Positions 1-11,420 of a DNA stretch of 64,000 nucleotides are shown in pieces. A model generated the notes under the pieces. That model saw only the letters and a program-made list of their open reading frames with translations. It did not search any database and had not been told where the DNA came from. The DNA lies in assembly GCA_023362775.1 (NCBI GenBank), contig JALMGJ010000006.1, positions 15,140,001-15,204,000 on the forward strand, read 5' to 3'. The translations under genes were made by a program, and so were the position numbers. Each line of letters begins with the position of its first letter. Within the stretch, counting starts at the first letter, position 1. The DNA is from Charina bottae (taxonomy: Eukaryota; Chordata; Lepidosauria; Squamata; Charinaidae).

Positions 1-185
1 GCAGAGAAGGCCCACAGAGAAATATATAATTTCTTTTAGTTTTGTGCCTTTTATAATTTTTAAAGTTTTTAATAATATTAATATTATTGTTTTTAGCTTT
101 GTTATACGCCGCCCAGAATCACTTGTCTGTGAGATGGGCGGCCCTTTAAATATGAATAAATAAATAAATAAATAAATATAAATAA
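1..185 (+). repeat. LINE 3' end (L2/CR1-like) with AAAT tail
   Basis: TACGCCGCCCAGAATCAC and GATGGGCGGCCC then (AAAT/AAATA) repeats, the 3'-terminal pattern shared with the better preserved copy at 54430-54897. Confidence 0.6.
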
Positions 186-1775
186 ATAAATAAATTTGCC
201 TTTGACCAACGTGCCTTCCAGATATGCTAAGGCTACAACTCTAATTCCCAGCTAAACTGAACCACATGAGTATAAAATATTCTTACACTTACCTATTCCT
301 AGGTGAACATCCTTTCAGTGATGCTTGTGGGGGAACCGTCACTGGATGTTGGTGGTAGTGCTAAAGCAGGGATTGAGAGCTGAAGTGAGTTTAAGCATGG
401 CATGCTGCTGCTGGCATCAGAGGGTGGGTGAACTTTCAGTCTATTTTTCTTCCATCATGAGGATCTGGAAGATGTTTTTTCAGAATTTCTGAGTGTGTTA
501 AGCTTACTGCATTGGCTTTCTGAAATGTTAAAAGATAATGTCAGTGTGCTTATTTTATGTTCTTCCTAAAAATCGGGGAAAAAGGGCAACACAAACATGG
601 GGCCTCTAGGGGCCACAGAAAAAGAGGTCTTTGTGGCCTACAGATTATAGGTTGTCTATTCTGTGCTAGAAAATGATGTGTTAATAAGAATAGGTAATTA
701 GGACATCAAAAGACATTTCCCACTCTCTCGTCTTGTTCGCCTCTTGCGTGAACTTGTTCTTCTTGTCCTTTCTTTGTTTCCCTGCTATACAGTGTCCCCT
801 TTTGTTTGGGTTGCCTCAGATCTGGACAGAAGGGAGAGCATTGCACTGCATGAAGGGAGTAGATGAGGTGCTGAGTCTTCTTCAGACCATCTCAATAGAT
901 GGTAGAACATCTTCAGATGTTCAGCTAAATGGGTGGAGGTCAAAGCTGTACTCACATTTCTCTGAACTCAAGAGCAACTTTACGTGGAATCCGTGGCCCT
1001 AATAAAGCTAGATCTCAGATTGCATAGATAGCTTTATTCATTTTCATGCAAATATAAACACAGCTCTCCTTTAGACCTCAACCTGAATGTGTGGAGCTCA
1101 GGGAGAGAAAAGGATGCACCCACTGCATTCAGTAGAATCCCTGAAATGAGCTAATTTTGGGGGACCTCTGGCTTAAAATGGACAGAGGATCATAGTTTAC
1201 ATGCCTGAAGGAATTCCAGATTTTCCCCTGAATCTCAGTCTGTTGAGTAGAGTAAAAATTCTGTATGCAGAATTGTGTGCTTTGTTTTATTTTTATTTAT
1301 AAATGCATTTTGATGTGGAAGGTAACATGAAACTGGGCCTGATACAAATAATTTCTCAAATTTTTGCAGGCCTTTTTATATTTACTGAGATGACACACTT
1401 CCTACATGTACTATTCAACAGATGGTGGCATTAAGCCAATCCTGCTTTTAGTTGGCAGCAACAAAAAAACTGCAATTCAGGGATACAGCTGTTATTTCTT
1501 AGAGCTATTAAAATACTAAAGAACCATGAATGGGAACCTTGGTGTGGGAATATTATTTATGTGAAAAATCAAGGCACTACCTTTCTAAATTTATTGTGTG
1601 GCTGTCATGAATGTGATCTCAAAAAACAACAACACCCAATTGTTCCATATTTGGATTCCATACATTTGAATGGAAGAATGCTGTAAAAAGTGCATTGGTG
1701 TATACATTTGTTAAGGTAAGAGAACAATGATTGAAGTGGCTGCAGAAAGTTTGTATATTTATGCATCTGCCAGAC

Positions 1776-2082
1776 CAGTGCTTTCCAAACTGCCGCCGTT
1801 GGCGACATACCAACGGCGGCGGCGGTGCAGGGGTGGGGGCATGCACGGTGGGAGCGCGGGGGGGCGCATGGCGGCGGCGGCGTGCACGGCGGCTGCAGCC
1901 TCATGTTTTCCGCTAAAACGTGGAAGCGCTGATGGCGCGCCGCTGCCGTCGTTGCTGCCGCTGCCGCCACACGCACCCCTGCGCCGCCGCCATGCATGTC
2001 CACTTCCGGGTTCTGTGGCGACACACTAAACTGTGTCTCGCGACACACTAAAGTGTCGCGACACACAGTTTGGAAAACTATG
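1776..2082. mobile_element. GC-rich hAT-type MITE
   Basis: Terminal repeats CAGTGCTTTCCAAACT and AGTTTGGAAAACTATG, flanked by a perfect 8-bp target duplication TGCCAGAC (1768-1775, 2083-2090). The interior is very GC-rich (CGGCGGCGGCGG) with repeated GTGTCGCGACACAC palindromes near the right end. The 8-bp duplication and CAG... ends fit hAT elements. No transposase; open frames inside are by-products of GC content. Confidence 0.8.
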
Positions 2083-2169
2083 TGCCAGACCCTCAATTTC
2101 CTCTTGCAAAGATCTTAAAACCAGTATATTTCAAATAAGTTTCTTGGAAGAGAGGTAGAGGAAGAGATT

Positions 2170-2640
2170 TGCTGTACACATTTATTATTTATTTTATTTG
2201 TTTATTTTATTTATTTATTTTCTATCCCGCCTTTATTATTTTTATAAATAACTCAAGGTGGCGAACATACCTAATATTCCTTCCTCCTCCTATTTTCCCC
2301 ACAAAAGCAACCCTGTGAGGTGAGTTGGGCTGAGAGAGAGGGACTGGCCCAAGGTCACCCAGCCGGCTTTCATGCCTAAGGCGGGACTAGAACTCAGTCT
2401 CCTGGTTTCCCATTGGCTCCTTCCTAGGGCTGAGAGAGAGGGACTGGCCCAAGGTCCCCCAGCCGGCTTTCATGCCTAAGGCAGGACTAGAACTCTCAGT
2501 CTCCTGGTTTGCCATTGGCTCCTTCCTAGGGCTGAGAGACAGGGATTGGCCCAAGGTCACCCAGCCAGCTTTCATGCCTAAGGCAGGACTAGAACTCAGT
2601 CTCCTGGCTTCTAGCCTTAATCACTAGACCAAACTGACTC
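2170..2640 (-). repeat. MIR/CORE-like SINE with triplicated body
   Basis: Antisense copy. The L2-like tail lies at 2180-2330 and the head at about 2625. The segment from core to B box occurs three times (starts near 2328, 2428 and 2530, period about 100-102 bp), joined by TCCCATTGGCTCCTTCCTAG-like sequence. Confidence 0.75.
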
Positions 2641-5357
2641 TTTATTTTATTAATCAGTTTCTCCCAATGAGCACATCCCAGGAAACGTCCAATCACCAAC
2701 AACCTCCCATAGTTCAAATCTTACACAGATTACAAATACTACAAGGCAACCCCCAGTCCCGTACCATTGCACTGAGGAAGCCTCACTTGGATTCTGGGCA
2801 AAATGTCTGCAAAAAAACTTGTTCAATACCCCAGTATTAATCTCCCAAAGCCTGGAGAACCCAACTACTAAGCATATTTCTCCAACCCAAATAATAAGAC
2901 TTTACAAGATCTCACAGGGATCCTTGTAGCTTGTTCCTGGGTGTCCTCCTCCTGGTGGGCTTTTGTGATCCAGAGAGGGAGAACGCTAGACAAATGGTAA
3001 ATGGGTGACATATTTTGTGTGTGTATAATTAAGTTCCCATCTGTATATTATATGGCTCTATGGAGAGAAGTTTATGCAGAAGTTGTATTTATATGTGGGT
3101 TTAGAAGATTTTCTAAGAAGCTGTGTTTCTTGGCAAGAGTTGCAGCTGTGTCTTTGTTTTGCTCCCTCTATATGTGTGCATGTATTGTGCGTGTGCGTGT
3201 GCGTGCATTTCTTTGTACCGATAAGACACCTCTGAAGACCTGCTTTGGGATTTAATGTGCCCTCAAGTCTACCTCTACGTTTCACATTTACCTAACAATA
3301 AGTCACTTTGAGTTTTGGGGATTATTACTCATCAACACATAGGAAATTTCACAGTAATGTTCTTTAATTAGTATACAGTGCTAAATATGGCATCCTATTA
3401 ATCCAGTTGCTTCCCTTGTGCTGTGAACAAAGCATTTCTCAGCTTGGAGAGGAGCTGAAAAACCCAGCTTGTTCTAGATCCTACAGACTTACCTGGCCAG
3501 TTTAAATTATTTGTAGTTCTGTCCAGTGAATTTAAACAACAAACAAGGAACTTCAAGGGTAACTTCACCTCTGAAGAACATGAAGTACTTGAAAGCATAC
3601 TTATGAGCAGAAAGGCACTGCCTTTAACCACAAATTGCTGGCTCGCTTGGTACTTCCTGAATTGGGGTCATATGATCTATATGAGGAGTATCCAAGGACA
3701 CACTTTAGTACATAAAGGTATCATGACTTTGCTGTATTGGGCAAGCCAGAATCTTTAAACTAAGGAAGCTTGGTATTCATTGATTTGATTATTTCAAACC
3801 AGAACTGTAATATATATTTCTCAAGCACAAGGTGTGCAAACTAAAGGTTGTGCAAAGTGACCCCAATTTTTACATTACAGTCCATATATATGAAGGAATT
3901 CTTTCTTGATTTGATTTGATTATGTGCCCTCAAGAGATTTTCTCCAGGATATCTTGAAAATATAATAAACTCTTATTTTAAAAAAGAGAGAGATTTTCTC
4001 CATGAGAATCTATCCCCAACCTAGTCTTTCAGATCTTCCAGAGGTGTACTCATCACCGCTGTAAATAAGTCCATTCACCTTGCTGCTGTTCGTCCCTTTC
4101 ATATCTTTCCTACCACCTTTCCTAGGATTAAAGGCTTCTCTAGAGAGCTAGATCTTTGCATAATATGTCCAGAGTAAATTAATTTGAGGCTGGTTGTTTG
4201 TGCCTCCAATGAGAACTCTGGGTTAATTTGTTCAATGATCCATTTGTTTGTTTTCTTGGCTATTCTTTAATTTACTAAGATTTATATACTGCTTAAATCG
4301 TATATGACTCTTCTGTGCCCCAATTGCAAACATTTTTATAATGATTCTGTGAACAGCATTGGAAGAAATCGCAGCTGGGGCTCCCTCAGTCCATTGTAAG
4401 TAACCTTCATACATGGGCAAGTTTAGATGTGATGCCAAGCCATAGTTTGCAAGATAAATAACATTCAGAGAGTTATGGGCTTCTGTTCTTATTTCCTTGT
4501 CACATGCACTGCAAGTATCTTGCTCATGATTTTAGGAAATACCACCATTTACTGAATATACTATGTATTGCACCATGTAAGGAAAGGAACAAGGGAGTCA
4601 CTGAAAGAGTGGAAAGCACTCATGTGCTCCAAATTCTTCAAAAGTCTGTCCTCATTGCACTTCGATGTTTCATCTCCACCATGCTGTTACAGCTGCAATG
4701 TAAGATTTTTTTTAGCGTTCTCAAGGTGAGTGGGTGAATAGCCCACCCCCCATCTTGATATCTACTTATTCTTCACAGGTTCTGCAGGTACTGTAGTTAG
4801 CTAGATAGAACAGCAACCAGAAAGGGGCATGATTTACACTGGTCCACAAGCAGACACCGGGTCTCTTTTCAAGTAGCCCTTAAGAATCAACAGATCTTAG
4901 CTGGCCATGGCATAAAGCCAGATTTTGTTCTTATCCATTACCTGCCTTCCTCTTCAGAGAGATGGGACACGTCATCTGGACATCATGCTAAGCTTGAGGT
5001 GAAATACAATAGGGGAGGAGAGAAGTTATCCATTGCTCTCTTCCAGAGTTGAAGAGGAGGTGGATTCATGATCCCATTTCACTAAGATAATCACAGCAAG
5101 AAGTATCATAGCTGTCCTTATTAATTTATTTCAGTAATTGGTAGGCTGCCTACTCATGGGACTGTATATTTCCAAGGATCTGCCATTCTCCCATTCTTCT
5201 AATATCAGCATTGCATTGAGAAAGCCCTTTAATTCTTCAAAGTATGAAAGAAGATAGGATATGCTCTCTCATTCCAAAGGCTTACTCCAACAACAACAAA
5301 AAACTAGTCACCAGTAGTGTGTTGCTAGGAGCATTTATGATTGTAATAATAATCAGA

Positions 5358-5447
5358 AACCTGCTTAATAGACACAGGTTTTCAAGCAAATTCATCCAGC
5401 TTAACCTGCTTAATAGATGCAGGTTTTCAAGCAAATTCATCCAGCTT
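5358..5447 (+). repeat. Tandem duplication, unit 45 bp
   Basis: Two units of AACCTGCTTAATAGAYRCAG followed by GTTTTCAAGCAAATTCATCC, nearly identical. Confidence 0.88.
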
Positions 5448-5679
5448 GAATGTATGGTTCCGATGTATGGTCTTCAGTTCCCCAGCCAGCATCACCATTG
5501 CTGAGAATTCTGGAAGCTGAAGTACATACATCTAGAGGTGCTTAGATTGGGGAGTCTGCCGCATTATAATTATAAAATGAAATGAATCCAGAAACAAACT
5601 GGAGTTCTACTTTCTGACATCTTAGAGATATAAGTACTTAAGTTCAAGAGATGTAATGGATGGGATCTTTTCATGTTGG

Positions 5680-5975
5680 TGACACACTTCTTAGACATGC
5701 ATCATTTCATGACACACTCTTACAGCAGGGCACAAGGCAGGCACTAGGACCTGCGCGGATTCTTGGCAGGGCAGGTTTGGAGGCAGCAGGGCACAAGGCA
5801 GGCACTAGGACCTGCGCGGAATCCTGGCAGGGCAGGCTTGGAGGCAGCCAGGCACAAGGCAGGCACTAGGACCTGCGCGGAATCCTGGCAGGGCTCGGAG
5901 GCAGCAGCAGCTGCGACACACCCAGACACTGCAGCCGACACACTAATGTGTCGCGACACAGAGTTTGGAAAGCTC
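5680..5975. mobile_element. GC-rich MITE, left end unclear, with a 61-bp triplication
   Basis: The right end TGTCGCGACACAGAGTTTGG then AAAGCTCTAG matches the family at 1776, 48154 and 61559. The interior has three 61-bp repeats (starts near 5731, 5792 and 5853). I could not find a left terminus or target duplication. Confidence 0.55.
5724..5905 (+). repeat. 61-bp tandem triplication
   Basis: Three units containing CACAAGGCAGGCACTAGGAC and CTGCGCGGAWTCYTGGCAGG, within the GC-rich MITE. Confidence 0.88.
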
Positions 5976-6420
5976 TAGCATAGAGAGATTCTCATGGTAC
6001 TTTGAGAAATGGTACTTGTAAATGTTTCCCTTTTGAAATACTTCAAGGCAGACTGGGTTTCTGACCTTGTACTACAGATTTACAGTTTGAAATTCTTTGT
6101 GGTCAGTGTGTTTATCCTATCCCTGTAATTTCTTCTTGCCTTGGATAGAGAGATGACAAACTAAATGGCTGTAATTTTCTGACTTAATGCACTAGATTAT
6201 GGGGGAACTCCAAGGCCTGCTGGACGTCTATTCCAGAATGTTTACAGCCTTATTCAGCAAATGATTTTTAATTACTCGAGGAAGGAGTACATTTTGATTT
6301 GATCAAGAGCCAGCAGCATTGGCATCATGCCCAGGAACTGAGCCATAAAATGCTCTTTGACCATTACCAGTCATGCAAATAGCAAAAGAGATTTTAGGTC
6401 AATTCTCGTTCTGCAGTTCA

Positions 6421-6923
6421 ACCTAACTGCAGCAAGATTATTGTACGCACAAAGATGGAAAGATTCAGCATTGCCCAGAATGGAAGAATGGTTGGTGAAG
6501 GTGATAGAACTTGCTGAGATGGCTAAATTGACTTATTTGATCAGAGAAAAGACCATATCTATGTTTATTGCTGACTGGAAACCCCTTAGGGACTTTTTGC
6601 ATGAAACACAAAAAAATGAACTTAAGATTTATGGTTTTGATGAGTAGACAGGATAGATTATAGAAAGAAAAGATTTATGTTGTAACCATAGAGCAAGAGG
6701 TAAATTTATAATTGTACTTATAACTGCTGTAAAGAAGATCGGAAGCCACTTCTTTGTATCTTTTTTCTTTCTTTTCTATTATTCTTTTACTTCTCCCCCC
6801 CCCCCCCCCTTTATGGCACTTTTAGCTTTCTCTTTGATTTCTTTTTCTTTTCTTTTTCTTAGTTTGTATTATTTTTTATCTTCCTTTTAAAAAAAATCTT
6901 TAATAAAAGATTTAATAATAAAA
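6421..6923 (+). mobile_element. 5'-truncated L1 insertion (ORF2 C-terminus and 3'UTR)
   Basis: Encodes the last residues of an L1 ORF2-type protein (LYAQRWKDSALPRMEEWLVK and MFIADWKPLRDFL, stop at 6645), then a pyrimidine-rich 3'UTR with a C-run and an A-rich end. It is flanked by a 20-bp target duplication, AATTCTCGTTCTGCAGTTCA at 6401 and the same with one change at 6924. A typical target-primed insertion, dead on arrival. Confidence 0.85.
6786..6810 (+). repeat. Poly-C run in the L1 3'UTR
   Basis: CTTCTCCCCCCCCCCCCCCC-type run followed by T, within the pyrimidine-rich L1 tail. Confidence 0.85.
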
Positions 6924-7101
6924 AATTCTCATTCTGCAGTTCAGCTGCGCTACCCCAATACAGGTGCACATTGGAATGAGTAGCAAAGATCCATTAAAAG
7001 GAAGGGTTTTTGCAGAGCTTCTGTTCCTATTCAGCTCTTTATCTGTGACTTGGTTCAAATAGGAAGCTGGCTACATTTAAAAGACTTGGCAATCAAGGGC
7101 T

Positions 7102-7338
7102 AGAGAGCCAGTTTGGCATAGTAGTTATTAGGCTAGAAATTGGGAGGCTGTGAGTTCTAGTCCCACCTTAGGTGTGAAGCCAGGTGGGTGACCTTGGGCC
7201 AGTCACTCCCTCTCAGCCGTAGGAAGGAGGCAAGGGTAAACCACTTCTGAACAGCTTTGCCAGGAAATTGCAGGGACTAGTCCAGGCAGTCACTACGAGT
7301 CAAAAAGTGACTTGAAGGCACATCTGCCCTGCCCCAAA

Positions 7339-7380
<42 letters not shown>
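7102..7380 (+). repeat. tRNA SINE of the MIR/CORE-like head family with a different 3' end, plus AATC tail
   Basis: Head AGAGCCAGTTTGG and core GGGTGACCTTGGGCCAGTCA, then a distinct 3' part (CAGGGACTAGTCCAGGCAGT) shared with the copy at 60791. It ends in a (AATC) microsatellite of about nine units. Confidence 0.75.
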
Positions 7381-7596
7381 TAAGCTGGAAACTCCATAGG
7401 TAGTCCTACAACAACAGGCTCTTTACATTTGACTTTGTGGTTGGAGCTCTTTGTTTATTTGGTGATGAAAAAAGATTGTCAAATCTAAAGGCAGCATTAT
7501 CTAAACCAGTACCCTCCAGTCCAGATATATTGGGGTTTCAATTCTCACAATTGGGAATTCTGGCATTCCAATCCTAATACAACTGGAAGAATGGTC

Positions 7597-7895
7597 TAAT
7601 GAAAAAAAAATCTCAGTAGCCATCTCTTCTGATATGAATATGATTGTATGCGTGGGAGTGCTATCCTTTCTAGACATTGCATTACAATCTCTGCTATGAG
7701 TCCTGAGAGTGGTGATCCCATAGGTGTTCCTTTGATTTGTTGGTATATTCGTCCATCAAACTGAAAGTAGGTGGTGAGGCAGAGGTTGATGAGGTCCATG
7801 ATTCTGGGTATTTTGATTTTTGTGTACCTAGTTAGGTCAGGTGTGTTACGTAGAACTGCTGCCATGGATTCAATCGCTAGTGCTTGGTCTATCTA
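7597..7895 (-). pseudogene. Penelope-like element reverse transcriptase fragment
   Basis: The minus strand encodes about 95 residues including FQFDGRIYQQIKGTPMGSPL and SGLIAEIVMQCLE, the conserved GTPMGSPLS motif of Penelope-like RTs. It ends before the expected catalytic YVDD motif, so it is a truncated relic. Confidence 0.8.
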
Positions 7896-8240
7896 TATCT
7901 CTGGGTGATATATATCTGAAACTGTTGGCATTTCTCGTGGCAATTTTAATTACAATTTCTATTTCTTCTAGTCCAGCATTTCTCATGATATATTATGCAT
8001 AAAAGTTAAATAACTAACATGATAGTACAGTATCCTTGGCACATTCCTTTCCCAATGTTGAACCATTTAGTTGCTCGGTTTCCCATTCTAATCTATTTGT
8101 TGCTCCTAGTCAATAGGCAGAAAAGCTGGCTTGGCACATTCATGTATTTAAGGGCTATCTACGATTTATTGTGGTCTACACAGTCAAAAGCCTTTGTACA
8201 ATCAATAAAGAAAAAGTTTCTCATGATTTTGTAATTTTCT
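7885..8240 (-). pseudogene. BovB (RTE) reverse transcriptase fragment
   Basis: Minus-strand translation gives FFIDCTKAFDCVDHNKS, ALKYMNVPSQLF, ATKWFNIGKGMCQG and GLEEIEIVIKIA, matching the BovB RT order, with internal stops and frame changes. It abuts the Penelope fragment. Confidence 0.75.
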
Positions 8241-8517
8241 TAAATAAATCTCTCGTCTTTCCCATTCAGTTGTTGTTCTTGTTTACTTGGCATTGTTTAT
8301 TTACATATAATTCCTCTTTTCTCTGTAGCTCAACATTTAGTTGGACAGATTGTCACCTATCTTTGCTACCTTTTGCTTTCTGCCGTTCTTCTATTCTCTA
8401 TGTATCAGCAGACAGATATTTTGCCTCTCTTTTGCTGTTTGCATTTTGATATATTTTTGTTTGCTTCATCTTTAATGATCTTACAAATTTCAGTGTGGAG
8501 TCTTCAAGGCACTAAAG

Positions 8518-8620
8518 ATAATCTAATCTAATCTAATCTAATCTAATCTAATCTAATCCAATCCAATCCAATCCAATCCAATCCAATCCAATCCAATCCA
8601 ATCCAATCCAATCCAATCCA
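8518..8620 (+). repeat. Compound pentanucleotide microsatellite
   Basis: About seven units of TAATC followed without a break by about thirteen to fourteen units of CAATC, a single switch point near 8556. Confidence 0.95.
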
Positions 8621-9496
8621 CAAAAGCTATTCTTTACCTTCACTGCTTAACCATATGGACTATAGCTGGATTCATATCTTGTTGGTCTGATTATTTTATT
8701 ACTTCTCTTTAAATTGTAATATTGCAAGAAGGAATGATCTGGGCCACAGTCAGAGGAAGGAAAAGCTGCTTTCTTCAGAGGTCTGAATTGATCCCTTGGA
8801 AGGGGGTGTTAGAAATTTGTCGAGAGTCTGCCTAAAATTAATCCAAATGCCACAGGTTGTTCAGATCAGGTATTATTTGGTAGTAAACCCAGATATGCCA
8901 ACAAATATACATTCAGTAAAGAATTCTGGTCTTTCCCGTTTTGAGAAAAAGTGAATTGATATAATGTTGATTTATCCATTCTCACTTTTTATCATTACAT
9001 CATCTTAAGTAATTTTGTGTCAAAATTACATTTTTTTACCAGTCTCATTCAATCTGATGGAAAAGAAACGCACTGTGATTTCATTTTTTCCACCAAAGGA
9101 ACAGAAAATATTGGTGAAATTCTCAACAGCAGGATGTGATGTTCTTGCTAAAGATTGTGTAGAGCGTCATGCCTTTCACTATCTTCCGCAACCTCCCTGG
9201 TTTGCTATATTTCCATTTAGTTCTAAGGGAAGACGTCATGAAGAAACTCCTCCCATGGAGCTTTCTCAGATCAAGAAGTGAGGTTTCCTGACCAGCTAAA
9301 GAGGTTTCAAAGTAATGGAAAGGTGTAAAATAGGAGCGGGGGGGGGGGGGGATCACAATACACTCAATACCGCTTGTTAATAAAGTAACTCATAAATATC
9401 ACCAAAAGAAATCCAAGAGCAACAGGTCATAGAAAAGTCTCTCTTGAAATGGAAGAGGACTTTAGGGGAAATTAGGAGACAAATTTTGATAGAATA

Positions 9497-9835
9497 AAAA
9501 GGTAAAGGTTCCCCCCGCACATTTGTGCAGTCGTGTCCGACTCTAGGAGCCGGTGCTCATCTCCGTTTGTTAGCCGAAGAGCCAGCGTTGTCCGAAGACG
9601 CTTCCACAGTCATGTGGCCGGCATGACGCACGCGGAATGCTGTTACCTACCCACCGAAGTGGTACCTATTCATCTACTTGCATTTGCATGCTTTCGAATT
9701 GCTAGGTTGGCAAGAGGTGGAGCTAGTGCGGGAGCTCACTCCGCACGCAGGGCTAGGGATTCGAACCTCCGAACCTGCGATCTTCCGATCGACAAGCCTG
9801 GCGTCTTACCCACTGAGCCACCACGCCCCCCCTTT
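9497..9835 (-). repeat. Sauria-type SINE, full length
   Basis: A tRNA-like head (B box GGTTCGAATCC on the minus strand), an anonymous body, a BovB-like end GTCGGACACGACTGC and an ACCTTT tail. A perfect 13-bp target duplication TTTTGATAGAATA flanks it (9484-9496 and 9836-9848). Family name inferred from this head-tail structure. Confidence 0.85.
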
Positions 9836-11336
9836 TTTTGATAGAATATCCTTTACTAAATTATGGGATAGAGGTCAATTCCCCAGGGAAAGAGCATGTG
9901 AAGGACAAATTGTGGTGCAGTATGAATCATAACACCTAAAGATACAATGTATGCATGGCCCCCAATGATGCATTAATGATGTTAAAAAACCCTAGTATGT
10001 AATGAGTTAGGAGTTGTCTTGGAAATTTCTCTAGGTAATCAAAAGGCACCACAGTTGGATTACATGGGCTGTTGTGTTGTTTGAGACAACACTGAAGTTT
10101 CAATCTGTACTGTGAATTATGTTGTTTGTGGTTTTACTGAATAGTTAATAAATGCTGCCTTATTTGCTTACTTGAATGGGGCATCTCACTCAATGTTCTG
10201 CCAGGCACTATACAAATTCCTAAAAGGATCCTATAATAGCATTTGTGTTTGCTTTATTTTGCGATGTAATGTGTACATAGTAACAGAGATTGCTGAGGAT
10301 GAGAGTAGGCAAATTATGAAAATACTATTTACAGTAAATACTACATTATTTGTACAGTACATGTACATGGCCCTTTATAGTCACATAAGCAAAAAACAAC
10401 AAACAGCAAACCAGAGAAAAACCCTAACCCTTTTTTATTGTGATAAGAAAGATCAAGATTCATTAATGCATTCTATTAACAGTATTAATATATATCAGGA
10501 TAAATCCTTGCAATTCTGCTTCGTACTATCTCCAGTACAGCTCAGAGGTATGTAAGCTTTTCCAGACAAGGACTGCATTTTGCTCTGGAGAGCCTTCAGG
10601 GATGTCCACAGAGTATGGTCAAAAAAGTCAACAACGTGGCCATAACAGTGTGATCAAGGTCTGTCCATTTTTTATGGCATTGCACATAACAAACAGGAAG
10701 AGTTTCAATCGTGCGGTCATTAGCTGCCATCTTGACCCTCTGCGGACACCCCTGCATGAGGCTATGATTGAAAAATGGGCAGAGATGAGAGAGAGCTCCA
10801 TTTGATTTAAGTGACATTGAAAATCAAATAACATTTAATTCATCAAATGCCATCAACGTGATTATTTTTATTTTATTTATGGACATGTTGATTGATTTAT
10901 ATTCCCCATTGCCTCTACAATTTGTACTACCCCCCCCCCTCTTCAGTATTTCATCAGAATATTAAAAATTACTCAGCTGCAGCTTTGGGGGGATTCATGC
11001 AGGTCTGGGCTGTCAGATTCTTGTCTCTTGGATTCTCGTTTGGACTTCTGCATTAGTACAATTTCCTCCCCCCTCTGAAAGAGTAGCAGCCCTCAGTGTT
11101 CAAAAATATTACCTTCGTCCCCATTCCATGGGCTGCAAATTATTTTTATGAAGCCATGCCATTTTTTCAGCCCAGTTTCACCGTAATAAAAGAATCAGTC
11201 CTTACACAAAGCAAAGTTGTACTCAGTTGCCCCATAATCATTTGAGCCCATTTGAAGCAGTAAAGATCTACTGATGTTCTATGGAGGTACAGCATGGTAA
11301 GGCAACCACCCCCCAACTTGGGCATTCTCTAGATCA

Positions 11337-11420
11337 GTGTTTTTCAAAGTTGGCAACTTTAAGATGTGTGGACTTCAACTCCCAGAATTCCCCAGCCAAC
11401 CAATCCACCCTGGTTGAGAA
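11337..11420. mobile_element. Half copy of the fold-back hAT-type MITE
   Basis: The left arm is present (AGTGTTTTTCAAAGTTGGCA through CCCAGAATTCCCCAGCC). The right arm is reduced to CTGGTTGAGAAA. Confidence 0.6.

Noticed and set aside
733..1002. An 89-codon frame near the window start
   Set aside because: No splice-consistent structure, no recognisable family and a non-ATG start. Not supported as a gene.
1605..2096. A 163-codon minus-strand frame rich in alanine, proline and cysteine
   Set aside because: It coincides with the GC-rich MITE and crosses both its ends; composition explains the missing stops.
8518..8620. Evenly spaced short repeats resembling a CRISPR array
   Set aside because: A simple pentanucleotide microsatellite without spacers, in a vertebrate genome.
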